Shown one piece after another: positions 1 to 10,002 of a DNA stretch of 64,000 bases. Source of the DNA: Bacteroidales bacterium (GTDB taxonomy: Bacteria; Bacteroidota; Bacteroidia; Bacteroidales; UBA10428); assembly GCA_016934395.1 (NCBI GenBank), contig JAFGSZ010000001.1:1-64000 (forward strand), in the 5' to 3' direction. Made by a program: the position numbers and the translations under genes. The notes beneath the pieces are model-generated. The model made no database searches. It saw only the letters and a list, made by a program, of their open reading frames with translations, and was not told the origin of the DNA. Each line of letters opens with the position of its first letter. The first letter of the stretch is position 1.

Positions 1-259
1 AATCGGGATAACCTGCTTTGGCACAGATCAAACTGTGAATGGAATAATAAGGCAGGTTAAATATTAAAAGTAAATTTAGTAAAACGTGTGAATCTTTTCT
101 TTAATATTAATTTACGAGTTAATTTGAATTCCCCATTTCACGGAACAAAAAGAGAAAACAATAGACAACTAGTAATTCCGACCGTCGCAAAAACTTATTT
201 CATCATTTTTTAAACAAATAGGGATAACATAGGGTAGCTTTTGCGACAGCCGAAAAAAA
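1..259. other. Left-edge intergenic region with inverted repeats
   Basis: No gene could be supported here. Two + strand frames stay open from the left edge and stop at 58-60 and 65-67, so the first 60 bases may be the 3' end of a gene cut by the window, but the 20 or so residues are not recognisable. Bases 9-16 (TAACCTGC) pair with 52-59 and enclose a second small hairpin (CACAG/CTGTG, 22-37). A 9-bp inverted repeat, GTCGCAAAA at 184-192 with TTTTGCGAC at 239-247, lies just beyond the stop codon of the minus-strand lipoprotein gene. Its loop is about 46 bases, so it is not a typical terminator. Confidence 0.35.
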
Positions 260-1336
260 TTATTTATTAAATACCGCACTATTTGGCCCGATACCGGCCT
301 CAAAGGTTTTCTGCAATTCTGAGGAAGAATTATAAATCTTCATCTCCCCATTGGCAGTATAACTGGACTGGAAGGTATATATATCATCACTTACCGGATG
401 AACATCAATACCGCTAAAATTGCCCAAAATAAATGCGGATGACGGGAGTTGAACATCTTCTTTACCCATTGAAAAAATCCCCGAAGGCTTCAGAAATAAA
501 ATTTTTGTTTTATCCGTATTTGTAGCCATTGAGATGTAAGTTGCCGTATAATCGCTGGCATTGCCGAGTACTGCTGACCAAACAGCCATGCCCTGGCTTG
601 TGTTAATTTTCACCAGTCGGGCTTCAGTTTCGCTAATCACATTATATGGAGGATCCCAATTGTAAACGGCATATCCCCTGCATTGCACCCAAAGATTATT
701 ATCCGCATCTGCCACCAGATCCATTGGGCCATCTGCCACCACAATGGTATCAATAACTTCATCTGTAGCCACATCAATAACACTTAAAGTAGAATCATTA
801 CTCCATCCTCCGCTATTGGCAACATATACATAATTATCCAACAGAATCATATGCTCGGGCCCCATTCCCACAGAAATTGAATCGGTGATCACACTATTAT
901 CAGTATCAATAACATAAACTTTTCCTTCCATACTTCCACTGGATAAATAGCCTTTGCTATCGCTTACCTTCAGAAAATACCTTGGATAATTTACTATAAG
1001 AGGATCTCTTACTGTCTCAAAAGTCTCCAAATCCACTACTTCTACTTTTCCCGAACCGTTTACCACAATATATCCGAAATCATCGGTTACGCCCATAGAT
1101 TGTATCACATCGCCCAAAGGCCGGTTGTTAACAGTATAAAACAGATTATTATACATTTTCATTGAATCGGGGTTATAATAACTGATTGATCCGTTATTCT
1201 GACCAAACGAACCTTCATTGACAATAAAAATTCCCTGTTTATATCCTTTAGGCAGATTTGGGGTATTATTGTCTTCGCAAGACATCAGCGCTATTGCGCA
1301 TAAAAGCACAATTAAAAGAAAACTTTCCTTTTTCAT
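260..1336 (-). CDS. btuG: BtuG-like surface cobalamin-binding beta-propeller lipoprotein
   Basis: This is a 358-residue lipoprotein. It has a short signal peptide and a lipobox ending LMSC at Cys20, followed by acidic residues (EDNN) that in Bacteroidota commonly mark export to the cell surface. The rest is a YncE-like, DUF5074-type seven-bladed beta-propeller with repeated blade segments (VYVIDTDNSVITDSI, VYVANSGGWSNDSTLSVID, DLVADADNNLWVQCRG). In Bacteroides, BtuG proteins of this type bind vitamin B12 at the surface and cap the BtuB transporter. The gene lies 25 bases behind a BtuB-like receptor, which itself follows a cobalamin riboswitch, so the substrate assignment rests on context as well as fold. 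Binding residues were not checked. The alternative is a propeller lipoprotein for another corrinoid. Confidence 0.85.
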   Translation of the reverse strand: MKKESFLLIVLLCAIALMSCEDNNTPNLPKGYKQGIFIVNEGSFGQNNGSISYYNPDSMKMYNNLFYTVNNRPLGDVIQSMGVTDDFGYIVVNGSGKVEVVDLETFETVRDPLIVNYPRYFLKVSDSKGYLSSGSMEGKVYVIDTDNSVITDSISVGMGPEHMILLDNYVYVANSGGWSNDSTLSVIDVATDEVIDTIVVADGPMDLVADADNNLWVQCRGYAVYNWDPPYNVISETEARLVKINTSQGMAVWSAVLGNASDYTATYISMATNTDKTKILFLKPSGIFSMGKEDVQLPSSAFILGNFSGIDVHPVSDDIYTFQSSYTANGEMKIYNSSSELQKTFEAGIGPNSAVFNK

Positions 1337-1361
1337 TAGAATTTAATTAATAGATTAATAA

Positions 1362-3293
1362 TTAGATTTTGTTTAAACCAATAGAAACAGATATGTAAAA
1401 AGCCCGGCCAGGCATTGCATATGCTTTAACAACCTCGTAAGATGTATTAAAAAGATTGATAATACGAAATTGTAATGTAGTGCTCGTTCCAAGTAGCCGC
1501 CAGCTGGTCCCCATATGCAGGTTAGTTACCGAATAGGCAGGCAGGCTGAGTATTTCCTGATTATCCTCAGTTGTATATTGTTTACTGATTAAACTGCTGG
1601 TAATTCCGCCATATATCCTTTTAAAAGAAGCATTAATAAATCCGGATAATGTATGGGCCGGAGCATAAATCAGCTTATTTCCTTTAAATTCAGCCTGCTC
1701 ATAATGCCCGGTAATAATAGCGTTGGAAAATATATAATTCAGGTTGGATTTTATCAGAAACCTCCCCACTGAAAACTGGTAATTCGTAGTAAATTCATAT
1801 CCCAGTGTACGGGCATTTTTTTCCGGTACAGGATGAATTATACTGTCTGTAATCCATTGCACAAGATTCTCAATACGGGCATAATATAATGTATGACTGG
1901 AACGTATGTGATGATTACCCCGGTGAAAGTTGTTTAAATACGAAACCTCCGTGCTCCAGCCTTGTTCAGGTTCAAGATCGGGATTACCCCCGGGTTGCCA
2001 GAACCTTTCATTAAATGTGGGCGTTCGGTATTTATTGGAGATATTGGCCTTGAATTCATGAATTGAATTCAGGCTACGATGTATACCAAATGAATATAAG
2101 GTGTGTGGCGTTCTATCATCTACAAATTCTTCCCGTAAAGAGGTGTTGAATATGGTATTCTTCCATTTGTACTTTGCAGCTCCCATAACGGCAAATCTTG
2201 TTTCGTCCCTGTTTCCCCTATAATTACTAACGTCAGCTTGTGCAAGCTGCAATTCAGAGCCTATATCTATTGTTATTGTATTCTTAATATATTTTCTGAA
2301 ATTAAGATTATTATACACTCTGCGTGTATCATATTTTGAATCTATAGCATAATCTTCATCTGCCACATTTTGTTTGTAACGGTATCGCAAATAATCATCA
2401 AAATAGGCCGATTTAACCGTAAGGCTGGAAGATTTGTAAACTTTAACCCAGCTTAAATAGGTTTTAAAAGTATTGTCATTCTGGTAGGCATAATTCCGGT
2501 AATATCTGCCCATGGTATTTGGTGGTTCATAATTTTTATCCTGGTACCAGATTCCTACCTGAATTGAATTTCTCTTTGGAAGCCTGAAGAAAAAGTGCTG
2601 CATTATCCCTGAGTTGGAATAAGCATTGTCTTCCATTCGTACTTCGGGATTTCCGGGAAGATAATAATCATTATATATAAAATTATTCGCTGCCGTGTAG
2701 TGAATGGCTCCGATATGATATTGAAAATTCTCATTCCCAATTCTCATCGCAGCCTTATATTTATTGGATATAAAACTTCCTCTCTCGTAACAAAAATTAA
2801 TATTGAGTTTATTTTTCCAATCGGGTTCGTTTGTTAATCCAATAGAAGTTCCTATCGTGCCACTGCCATAGAGGCTCCCTGAAGCCCCGAAATTCAGCTG
2901 AATACGGTCGATGATGCCTGAAGGGATCAGAGATAAATCGTTATCGCCGGTGGTTAATGAATTTATTGGTATACCATTCCAGTTAACCTGAGTATGATTT
3001 ACCCTCAGGCCCCTTACTGCAGCCATTGAAATACCGCCTTCAGCACCATATTGACGTATAGTAATTGGTGCAGATACTGAGAGTAGCTGACCGAGGTTAA
3101 CATTTTTATAGATTTCAAAAATTGAAGAATCAACTTCTATGATCCTTTTGTCCTCGCTAAAAATAATATTTCTCGATTGTACCACAGACACTTCATCGAG
3201 ATAATATACTTTGGTTGAATCGGCACATACGGCGTTAAAAAAGTATAAAGCCAGCAAGCCTGAAGTAAAACAAAAACTACGGATTGATTTCAA
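1362..3293 (-). CDS. btuB: BtuB-like TonB-dependent cobalamin receptor
   Basis: This 643-residue protein is a TonB-dependent outer-membrane receptor. A signal peptide (about residues 1-24) is followed by a TonB-box-like segment (YYLDEVSVV). A plug domain comes next, at about 45-150, with the usual plug signatures VRGLRVNHTQVNWNGIPIN and an SGSLYGSGTIG segment. The remainder, about 500 residues, is a 22-strand-type barrel rich in alternating aromatic residues. It is slightly larger than E. coli BtuB (about 594 mature residues). It lies 52 bases downstream of a cobalamin riboswitch and directly upstream of the BtuG-like lipoprotein gene. That arrangement points to cobalamin or another corrinoid as the transported ligand. 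Expression should fall when intracellular cobalamin is high. Confidence 0.88.
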   Translation of the reverse strand: MKSIRSFCFTSGLLALYFFNAVCADSTKVYYLDEVSVVQSRNIIFSEDKRIIEVDSSIFEIYKNVNLGQLLSVSAPITIRQYGAEGGISMAAVRGLRVNHTQVNWNGIPINSLTTGDNDLSLIPSGIIDRIQLNFGASGSLYGSGTIGTSIGLTNEPDWKNKLNINFCYERGSFISNKYKAAMRIGNENFQYHIGAIHYTAANNFIYNDYYLPGNPEVRMEDNAYSNSGIMQHFFFRLPKRNSIQVGIWYQDKNYEPPNTMGRYYRNYAYQNDNTFKTYLSWVKVYKSSSLTVKSAYFDDYLRYRYKQNVADEDYAIDSKYDTRRVYNNLNFRKYIKNTITIDIGSELQLAQADVSNYRGNRDETRFAVMGAAKYKWKNTIFNTSLREEFVDDRTPHTLYSFGIHRSLNSIHEFKANISNKYRTPTFNERFWQPGGNPDLEPEQGWSTEVSYLNNFHRGNHHIRSSHTLYYARIENLVQWITDSIIHPVPEKNARTLGYEFTTNYQFSVGRFLIKSNLNYIFSNAIITGHYEQAEFKGNKLIYAPAHTLSGFINASFKRIYGGITSSLISKQYTTEDNQEILSLPAYSVTNLHMGTSWRLLGTSTTLQFRIINLFNTSYEVVKAYAMPGRAFYISVSIGLNKI

Positions 3294-3345
3294 TTGAATT
3301 AGTTTTAGAGCGTTTTACCCGAACACTTAATTAATACTGGATTAT

Positions 3346-3530
3346 GGCAGGTCTTCTGACTTATCCCGACTTCTGTTAGCCTTCCCATCCAAACACTTTT
3401 ATACTTTTTATGTTTAAACAGTGACTTCCAGATTAACAGAAGCGAACTATTCCTTCCCGACAAATCGGGTCCGGAATCGGGTTTTACAGCAGCGGGTACT
3501 GTTCAGGATTTTCACCTGATTCCCTATTAT
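3346..3530 (-). promoter_or_regulatory. Cobalamin riboswitch
   Basis: Read on the minus strand, this region begins with a GGGAATCAGGTGAAAATCC core, followed by ACAGTACCCGCTGCTGTAA. It ends with the B12-box-like AGTCAGAAGACCTGCC. These are the conserved elements of the AdoCbl riboswitch class, in the right order and over about 185 bases. An internal hairpin CCCGATTTGTCGGG matches the expected variable arm. The element ends 52 bases before the ATG of the BtuB-like gene, so it probably controls translation or termination for the btuB-btuG pair. The rest of this 393-base gap, 3531-3686, is AT-rich with no recognised feature. Confidence 0.95.
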
Positions 3531-3686
3531 CTTATAACTTATGATATAAGTTTAAGAACCAAAATCTTTAACAAATTTAAAAATTTAATCGGATTGCTGA
3601 AATTTAATCTGAAAATAATAGTTATATTAAACGCATTAATCATCGTGTTTTTTTAAATGTTATAAATTTTAAACCTTTATATTCCT

Positions 3687-4709
3687 GTGATTTACAGCTT
3701 TAAAACATATGTTAATATCAGGTTGATATTTTTAATAACCTGTCTTATTACAGCTTCATCTCATGTGACTTTTGGGAGTGATCAATTTAATCCTGATTCT
3801 TCGGATTTTAAAAAAACCAATAACGAAGAAAAAAAAAATAAAGCATTTAACGCATTATTGCTTTCGTTTGACTATTCAACGAATACAAATACATTTGGAA
3901 GTTTTACCCAGGAAGTAAAACAGCCCAATTATTCACCTTCGTTATTATTTTTTTCTAAAACAGGCTTAACCTTTTCGGCTATCTCATTTTTTATTGAAAA
4001 TTCAGACAGTACATTTACAAAAACTACATCTGAACACGATTTAATGCTTGGCTACAATTTTGCTCCTGCTGAAAAAATTAGTATTTTCCCCAGTTACGGA
4101 CATATTTTTAACAGTAAAAATTCGAATTCCTTAAAATCTGTATTTCACGATTTTTTAATGCTCGATATTTCCTATAATAGTAAATATTATTACGGAGGAG
4201 TATCGGCAAATTATTTCTTTGGTGATAAAAATATGTTTTACCAGTCTTTTCAGAATGCTTTACAGTTCAATTTTGAAAATGTACTATTTAAAAACAGCGC
4301 TCTAATGCTTCAGTTGGAGGCAGATTTAAATATTAGTGACAAAAATTACTATAATGAGTTTTATTTGCAGGAAACCATCTCCAGTCTTACGCGGGAGGGA
4401 TTGCTAGATTATGTATCGTACCGGTTCCCAAGATTTAGTAACTGGCTGATAAGTCATATTGATGAATTGGATCTTGATCAGTTAAAACAGACCTTTTTTG
4501 AAAAAACACTTGAGGACAATCCGGAATTATATGAAAGCCGGTATACCTTTACTTCATTAGATTTGGTATTACCGGTATATTATATGATTGGTAATATTTC
4601 TTTTAATGTTACCCTGTATGCAGTATTTCCTTTAAATACTTCGTATATTTTTGAAGAAAGCACACAGCTTTATCTTAATGCAGGAATATCGTATAGTTTT
4701 GGATTTTAG
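3687..4709 (+). CDS. Putative outer-membrane beta-barrel protein, function unknown
   Basis: I do not recognise a family. The product is 340 residues from a GTG start and begins with a clear signal peptide (basic start, then IRLIFLITCLITASS). The mature part opens with a polar Asn/Lys-rich stretch. It continues with alternating hydrophobic/polar strands, many aromatic residues and a terminal strand ending YSFGF. A final Phe on an amphipathic strand is the usual outer-membrane barrel signal. One segment at about 235-285 is helical and acidic and may be an inserted loop. The gene stands alone, with divergent or convergent neighbours on both sides. The GTG is used because no ATG precedes the signal peptide. 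Confidence 0.6.
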   Translation: MIYSFKTYVNIRLIFLITCLITASSHVTFGSDQFNPDSSDFKKTNNEEKKNKAFNALLLSFDYSTNTNTFGSFTQEVKQPNYSPSLLFFSKTGLTFSAISFFIENSDSTFTKTTSEHDLMLGYNFAPAEKISIFPSYGHIFNSKNSNSLKSVFHDFLMLDISYNSKYYYGGVSANYFFGDKNMFYQSFQNALQFNFENVLFKNSALMLQLEADLNISDKNYYNEFYLQETISSLTREGLLDYVSYRFPRFSNWLISHIDELDLDQLKQTFFEKTLEDNPELYESRYTFTSLDLVLPVYYMIGNISFNVTLYAVFPLNTSYIFEESTQLYLNAGISYSFGF

Positions 4710-4736
4710 GCGCAACAGAAATATTTTCAGTTTCTT

Positions 4737-5480
4737 CTATTCCTTGCTCCCACAAAATTCCCTGTGATACTCCCGTGCCTGATCATCACCCAGTTCACTG
4801 GCTTTTTTCATATCGCTGCAGGCAGGTTCTGTCAGGTCGAGATAAAACTCAGCAAGGGCCCTGTTAAAAAGGTAATCGGCAGCTAAACTGTCTAAGCGGA
4901 TAGCCATAGAATAATCCTGTATGGCACCCTCGTAATCCTGAAGCATAAATTTTGAATTTCCCCGATCATAAAATCCATCTGGATCCTTTGGATTCAATAA
5001 TAGGCCTTTATTAAAATCTTCTATGGCCTCTTTATATTTTTCCGTTTTATAATATGCATTGCCCCGAACAAAATAACTATCATAATATGCAGAATCTATC
5101 TTTATTATCCGGCTGAAATCCTCGATAGCCAAATCATATTTTTCAATATCATAATAAACATTTCCCCTGTTAAAAGTTGCGTCGATATTATCGGGTTGAA
5201 TTTCAATTAATTTTGTATAATCAAGAATTGCAGCATCGTAGTCTGCCAATTCGTATAATGCATTTGCCCTGAAAAAAAGAGCTTCGGAATTATTATCTTC
5301 CAATTCAAGCGCCCGGGAATATTCTTTAATGGCTCCTGAAAGATTCCCTTTATCTTGTTTTTTGTTGCCATTAACCAAAAAATCATCAACTGATTTTTGT
5401 GCCTGCACTCCAATAAACCCAAAAAATATTAATAGAATGGGAATAGTCTTTTTCAAATACATATAATAACGTATTAACAA
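4737..5480 (-). CDS. Exported tetratricopeptide-repeat protein
   Basis: This 247-residue protein has an N-terminal signal peptide ending near VQAQ. It then carries about six consecutive TPR units of 34 residues (for example AIKEYSRALELEDNNSEALF, AILDYTKLIEIQPDNIDATF, AIEDFSRIIKIDSAYYDSYF). TPR arrays mediate protein-protein contacts, so this is probably a periplasmic scaffold; no enzymatic domain is visible. The second Met (MYLKKT, codon 7) is an equally good start and gives a cleaner signal peptide. The gene starts 9 bases after the stop of the small basic protein gene upstream, so the two are probably co-transcribed. Confidence 0.8.
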   Translation of the reverse strand: MLIRYYMYLKKTIPILLIFFGFIGVQAQKSVDDFLVNGNKKQDKGNLSGAIKEYSRALELEDNNSEALFFRANALYELADYDAAILDYTKLIEIQPDNIDATFNRGNVYYDIEKYDLAIEDFSRIIKIDSAYYDSYFVRGNAYYKTEKYKEAIEDFNKGLLLNPKDPDGFYDRGNSKFMLQDYEGAIQDYSMAIRLDSLAADYLFNRALAEFYLDLTEPACSDMKKASELGDDQAREYHREFCGSKE

Positions 5481-5489
5481 GTGTATAAA

Positions 5490-5855
5490 TTATCTGCCAT
5501 GCATTCTGTTTCTGCGTTCCTGCATCATCTTTTGTCTTATCTGTTGGTTTCTGATCTGATTTCGATTCAGCATTTTTTGCCTGTTTTTAATCTGGGCTTT
5601 TTTCCGCATTTGCATCTGATCCTGCTTCATAACAGCCGCACGGGTAAACTTGTTTTTGCGGTTATGATAGTTATCGCGTATTACATAATTTTTATCCCTG
5701 CTGTTTGACCGTATGGTTCCCAGTTTCGTTTTGTCAATCTTCTGCACCTGATTTTGGCTTACCTCATTTTGAGCCAGAAGAGTTGCACAAGACAATACTC
5801 CTATAAATATTATTAGTAACTTTTTCATCACTGAAATTTTTATTGATTCTTTCAT
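5490..5855 (-). CDS. Small exported Met/Arg/Gln/Asn-rich basic protein
   Basis: This is a 121-residue protein of no recognised family. The likely start is Met10 (MKKLLIIFIG, codon at about 5828), which gives a standard signal peptide ending LLAQ. The mature chain is strongly basic and of low complexity. Its last 50 residues are almost entirely Met, Arg, Lys, Gln and Asn in a heptad-like pattern (RNQIRNQQIRQKMMQERRN), suggesting a long helix or a disordered tail. It precedes a TPR protein gene by 9 bases. The overlapping + strand ORF at 5481-5708 is judged a shadow because it has no signal of its own. Confidence 0.6.
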   Translation of the reverse strand: MKESIKISVMKKLLIIFIGVLSCATLLAQNEVSQNQVQKIDKTKLGTIRSNSRDKNYVIRDNYHNRKNKFTRAAVMKQDQMQMRKKAQIKNRQKMLNRNQIRNQQIRQKMMQERRNRMHGR

Positions 5856-6008
5856 TTTTCACTTCACCTGGTTAGACAAATAAAAAATAAAAAGGTTTAA
5901 TTGCTTCAATTTGCAAGTTAACAAAAGACCGGAAATATTTTTGCAATTTTTTCTTTCTCATTATTCCAGACAAGTATTATTTTAGTTTTTATATTTATAC
6001 AATTTTGA

Positions 6009-8030
<2,022 letters not shown>

Positions 8031-8244
8031 GAACAGGTGCCGAAATATTTTTGCTCCTTTGGGTTTATCCATATTATTTTCTTAAAATTGTACCATGAAA
8101 TACTCGTCTCTTGAAAATTTTAAAATGAAGTATCAAAACATGTGTAGCACTGAAGAAAAATATTCAGCATAAGGCAACTCATTCCTTAAATATAATATTT
8201 TATATAAAAAAAATTTAAGAAAAATTTAATTTAAAACAGATCGA

Positions 8245-8883
8245 GTGAAATTACTTGATGAAGTAAAGCAAAATATTGCGGTAAAAAAGCTGAAGACTAA
8301 GGCGGATAGGATTATTCGCAAGAGGAAGATATGCAATATTTATGATGCAAAATCAATTGGAATATTATACAATGCCACGCATCCGGTAAGTTTTGAACTT
8401 GTTAAGGATATGGCAAAAAAATTTGCAGAAAAAAAAATAAAAATTGCTGCATTAGGCTATGTAGATTCGAAAGAGGTAATTGACCATTACCTGTATCGTC
8501 CGGGATTTACATTTGTATCAAAAAAAGACTTAAACTGGTATTTTCTTCCTGTCTCAGATAATGTTGATGAATTTATTAATACACCTTTTGACATTCTTAT
8601 TAATCTGAGTCTGGATTATAGTTATCCCCTCCAATATATTAATGCTACATCTGTAGCTTCTTATAAAGTAGGCCGATACAACACTAACGATGAATATCTC
8701 GATTTAATGATCGATATTGAAAAAGAACGTGTAAAAATTAAAAAGGACCAAGAGCAAAAATTAAAGGAAAATGCTGATAAGGAAAAACCAGACCTGAAAT
8801 TGCTTAAAGAAGAAAAAGTAAGGCAATTAACAGTTTTTTTAATAAACGAATTACTATATTATCTTTCAATAATTAAATATTAA
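8245..8883 (+). CDS. Conserved Bacteroidota protein upstream of dapA
   Basis: This 212-residue protein starts at a GTG and resembles the small uncharacterised family found beside dapA in many Bacteroidota (I believe DUF6913, from memory). It has no signal peptide or membrane segment. It begins with a basic helix (VKKLKTKADRIIRKRKICN). An alpha/beta core follows (IGILYNATHPVSFELVKDMAK, DILINLSLDYSYPLQYIN), and the C-terminus is a lysine/glutamate-rich helix ending in hydrophobic residues. Its stop codon lies 1 base before the dapA ATG, which indicates tight co-transcription and probably translational coupling. The biochemical function is unknown. Confidence 0.75.
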   Translation: MKLLDEVKQNIAVKKLKTKADRIIRKRKICNIYDAKSIGILYNATHPVSFELVKDMAKKFAEKKIKIAALGYVDSKEVIDHYLYRPGFTFVSKKDLNWYFLPVSDNVDEFINTPFDILINLSLDYSYPLQYINATSVASYKVGRYNTNDEYLDLMIDIEKERVKIKKDQEQKLKENADKEKPDLKLLKEEKVRQLTVFLINELLYYLSIIKY

Positions 8884-8884
8884 C

Positions 8885-9769
8885 ATGAGCGGCAAAAAAT
8901 TTACCGGTACCGGAGTTGCTATAATAACACCCTTTAGAAATGACGGAAGCATTGACTTTAAGTCACTGGGGAAAATATTGGAACATATTATAGGTAATAA
9001 AGTGAATTTTGTTGTTGTTCTTGGTACCACAGGCGAATCTGTAACCCTGCTAAAAGATGAAAAAAAGGCTGTTGTTAATTTTGTTATAGAAACGGTTGCA
9101 GGTCGGATTCCAGTTGTTGTTGGAATTGGAAGCAACAATACCCAGGAAGTTATCAATACAGTAAAATCATTTGATTTTACTGGTGTTGATGGTATTCTAT
9201 CCGTTGCACCCTGGTATAATAAACCTTCGCAGGCAGGCCTTTTTGAACATTTTAAAGCAATTGCCCTGGTAAGTCCGGTTCCCGTAATTCTCTATAATGT
9301 ACCAGGCCGTACATGTTCAAATATTAGCGCCGAAACTGCAGTAAGTCTCGCCAAAAATTTAAAAAATATTGTTGCTATTAAGGAAGCCTCTGGCAATTTG
9401 AACCAAGTAATGCAGATTATAAAAGATAAGCCTGAAGATTTTCAGGTACTCTCCGGCGATGATGCATTAACCTTGCCCATGATGGGTTTAGGAGCTACAG
9501 GAGCCATTTCGGTAATTGCCAACGCCTATCCGGCCGAGTTTTGTGCAATTGTGAATTCTGCCCTGGAAGGTGACTTTTCACAAGCCCAACGAAATCAGTA
9601 CCATTTATTGGATATGATGAATGTCATGTTTGAAGAAGGAAATCCTTCCGGAATAAAAGCTGCCCTGAATATTAAAAAGTTGTCCCCAAATAATTTAAGG
9701 TTGCCGCTTGTTCCGGTAAGCGAAAAATTGTACAAAAAGATTGAAAAGCTCGCTAAAAATCTTTCTTGA
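8885..9769 (+). CDS. dapA: 4-hydroxy-tetrahydrodipicolinate synthase
   Basis: DapA condenses pyruvate with aspartate semialdehyde in lysine and meso-diaminopimelate synthesis. The 294-residue protein is a class I aldolase TIM barrel of normal length. Visible signatures are GTTGES (pyruvate binding, about 48-52), YNVPGRT with Tyr137, and IKEASG with the Schiff-base Lys166. The active-site motifs are all intact. It follows the small upstream protein by 1 base and is closed by a strong rho-independent terminator at 9828-9862. Confidence 0.96.
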   Translation: MSGKKFTGTGVAIITPFRNDGSIDFKSLGKILEHIIGNKVNFVVVLGTTGESVTLLKDEKKAVVNFVIETVAGRIPVVVGIGSNNTQEVINTVKSFDFTGVDGILSVAPWYNKPSQAGLFEHFKAIALVSPVPVILYNVPGRTCSNISAETAVSLAKNLKNIVAIKEASGNLNQVMQIIKDKPEDFQVLSGDDALTLPMMGLGATGAISVIANAYPAEFCAIVNSALEGDFSQAQRNQYHLLDMMNVMFEEGNPSGIKAALNIKKLSPNNLRLPLVPVSEKLYKKIEKLAKNLS

Positions 9770-9827
9770 TATTAAGAATTGAAAAAGATTTCTTTGTTTT
9801 AATAGAATCTTTAATCAAATAAAAAAT

Positions 9828-9862
9828 AAAAAGGTCCAAGTAGATTTACCCGGACCTTTTTT
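9828..9862 (+). terminator. Rho-independent terminator after dapA
   Basis: AAAAAGGTCC (9828-9837) pairs with GGACCTTTTT (9852-9861) around a 14-base loop and is followed by further T. It lies 58 bases after the dapA stop. Because of the flanking A and T runs it could also act on the opposite strand for secA. Confidence 0.85.
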
Positions 9863-9919
9863 AATTTGTATAATGGACTTATCTAAAAAATCAATAACTG
9901 TAATTTCTGGATGAATTAA

Positions 9920-10002
9920 TAATTCAATGATCTAATGCCCCAATAGTTCAATGCTCCAATAGTCAAATATTTCAATGGTTCAATAATCAAATGGTTCAAT
10001 AA
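9920..10002. repeat. Degenerate TTCAAT short-repeat tract
   Basis: The convergent gap between dapA and secA contains five copies of TTCAAT (9923, 9947, 9971, 9979, 9995) embedded in imperfect units such as CAATAGTTCAATG and ATGGTTCAATAAT. The tract runs right up to the secA stop codon. It looks like slippage-generated low-complexity sequence. Confidence 0.75.

Noticed and set aside
1-67. Possible C-terminal tail of a + strand gene at the left edge
   Set aside because: Two overlapping frames are open to stops at 58-60 and 65-67. Neither 20-residue tail is recognisable, so no coding call is made.
5481-5708. 75-residue + strand ORF
   Set aside because: It lies antisense to the small basic exported protein, which has a signal peptide and a neighbour in operon. 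The + strand ORF has no supporting signal.
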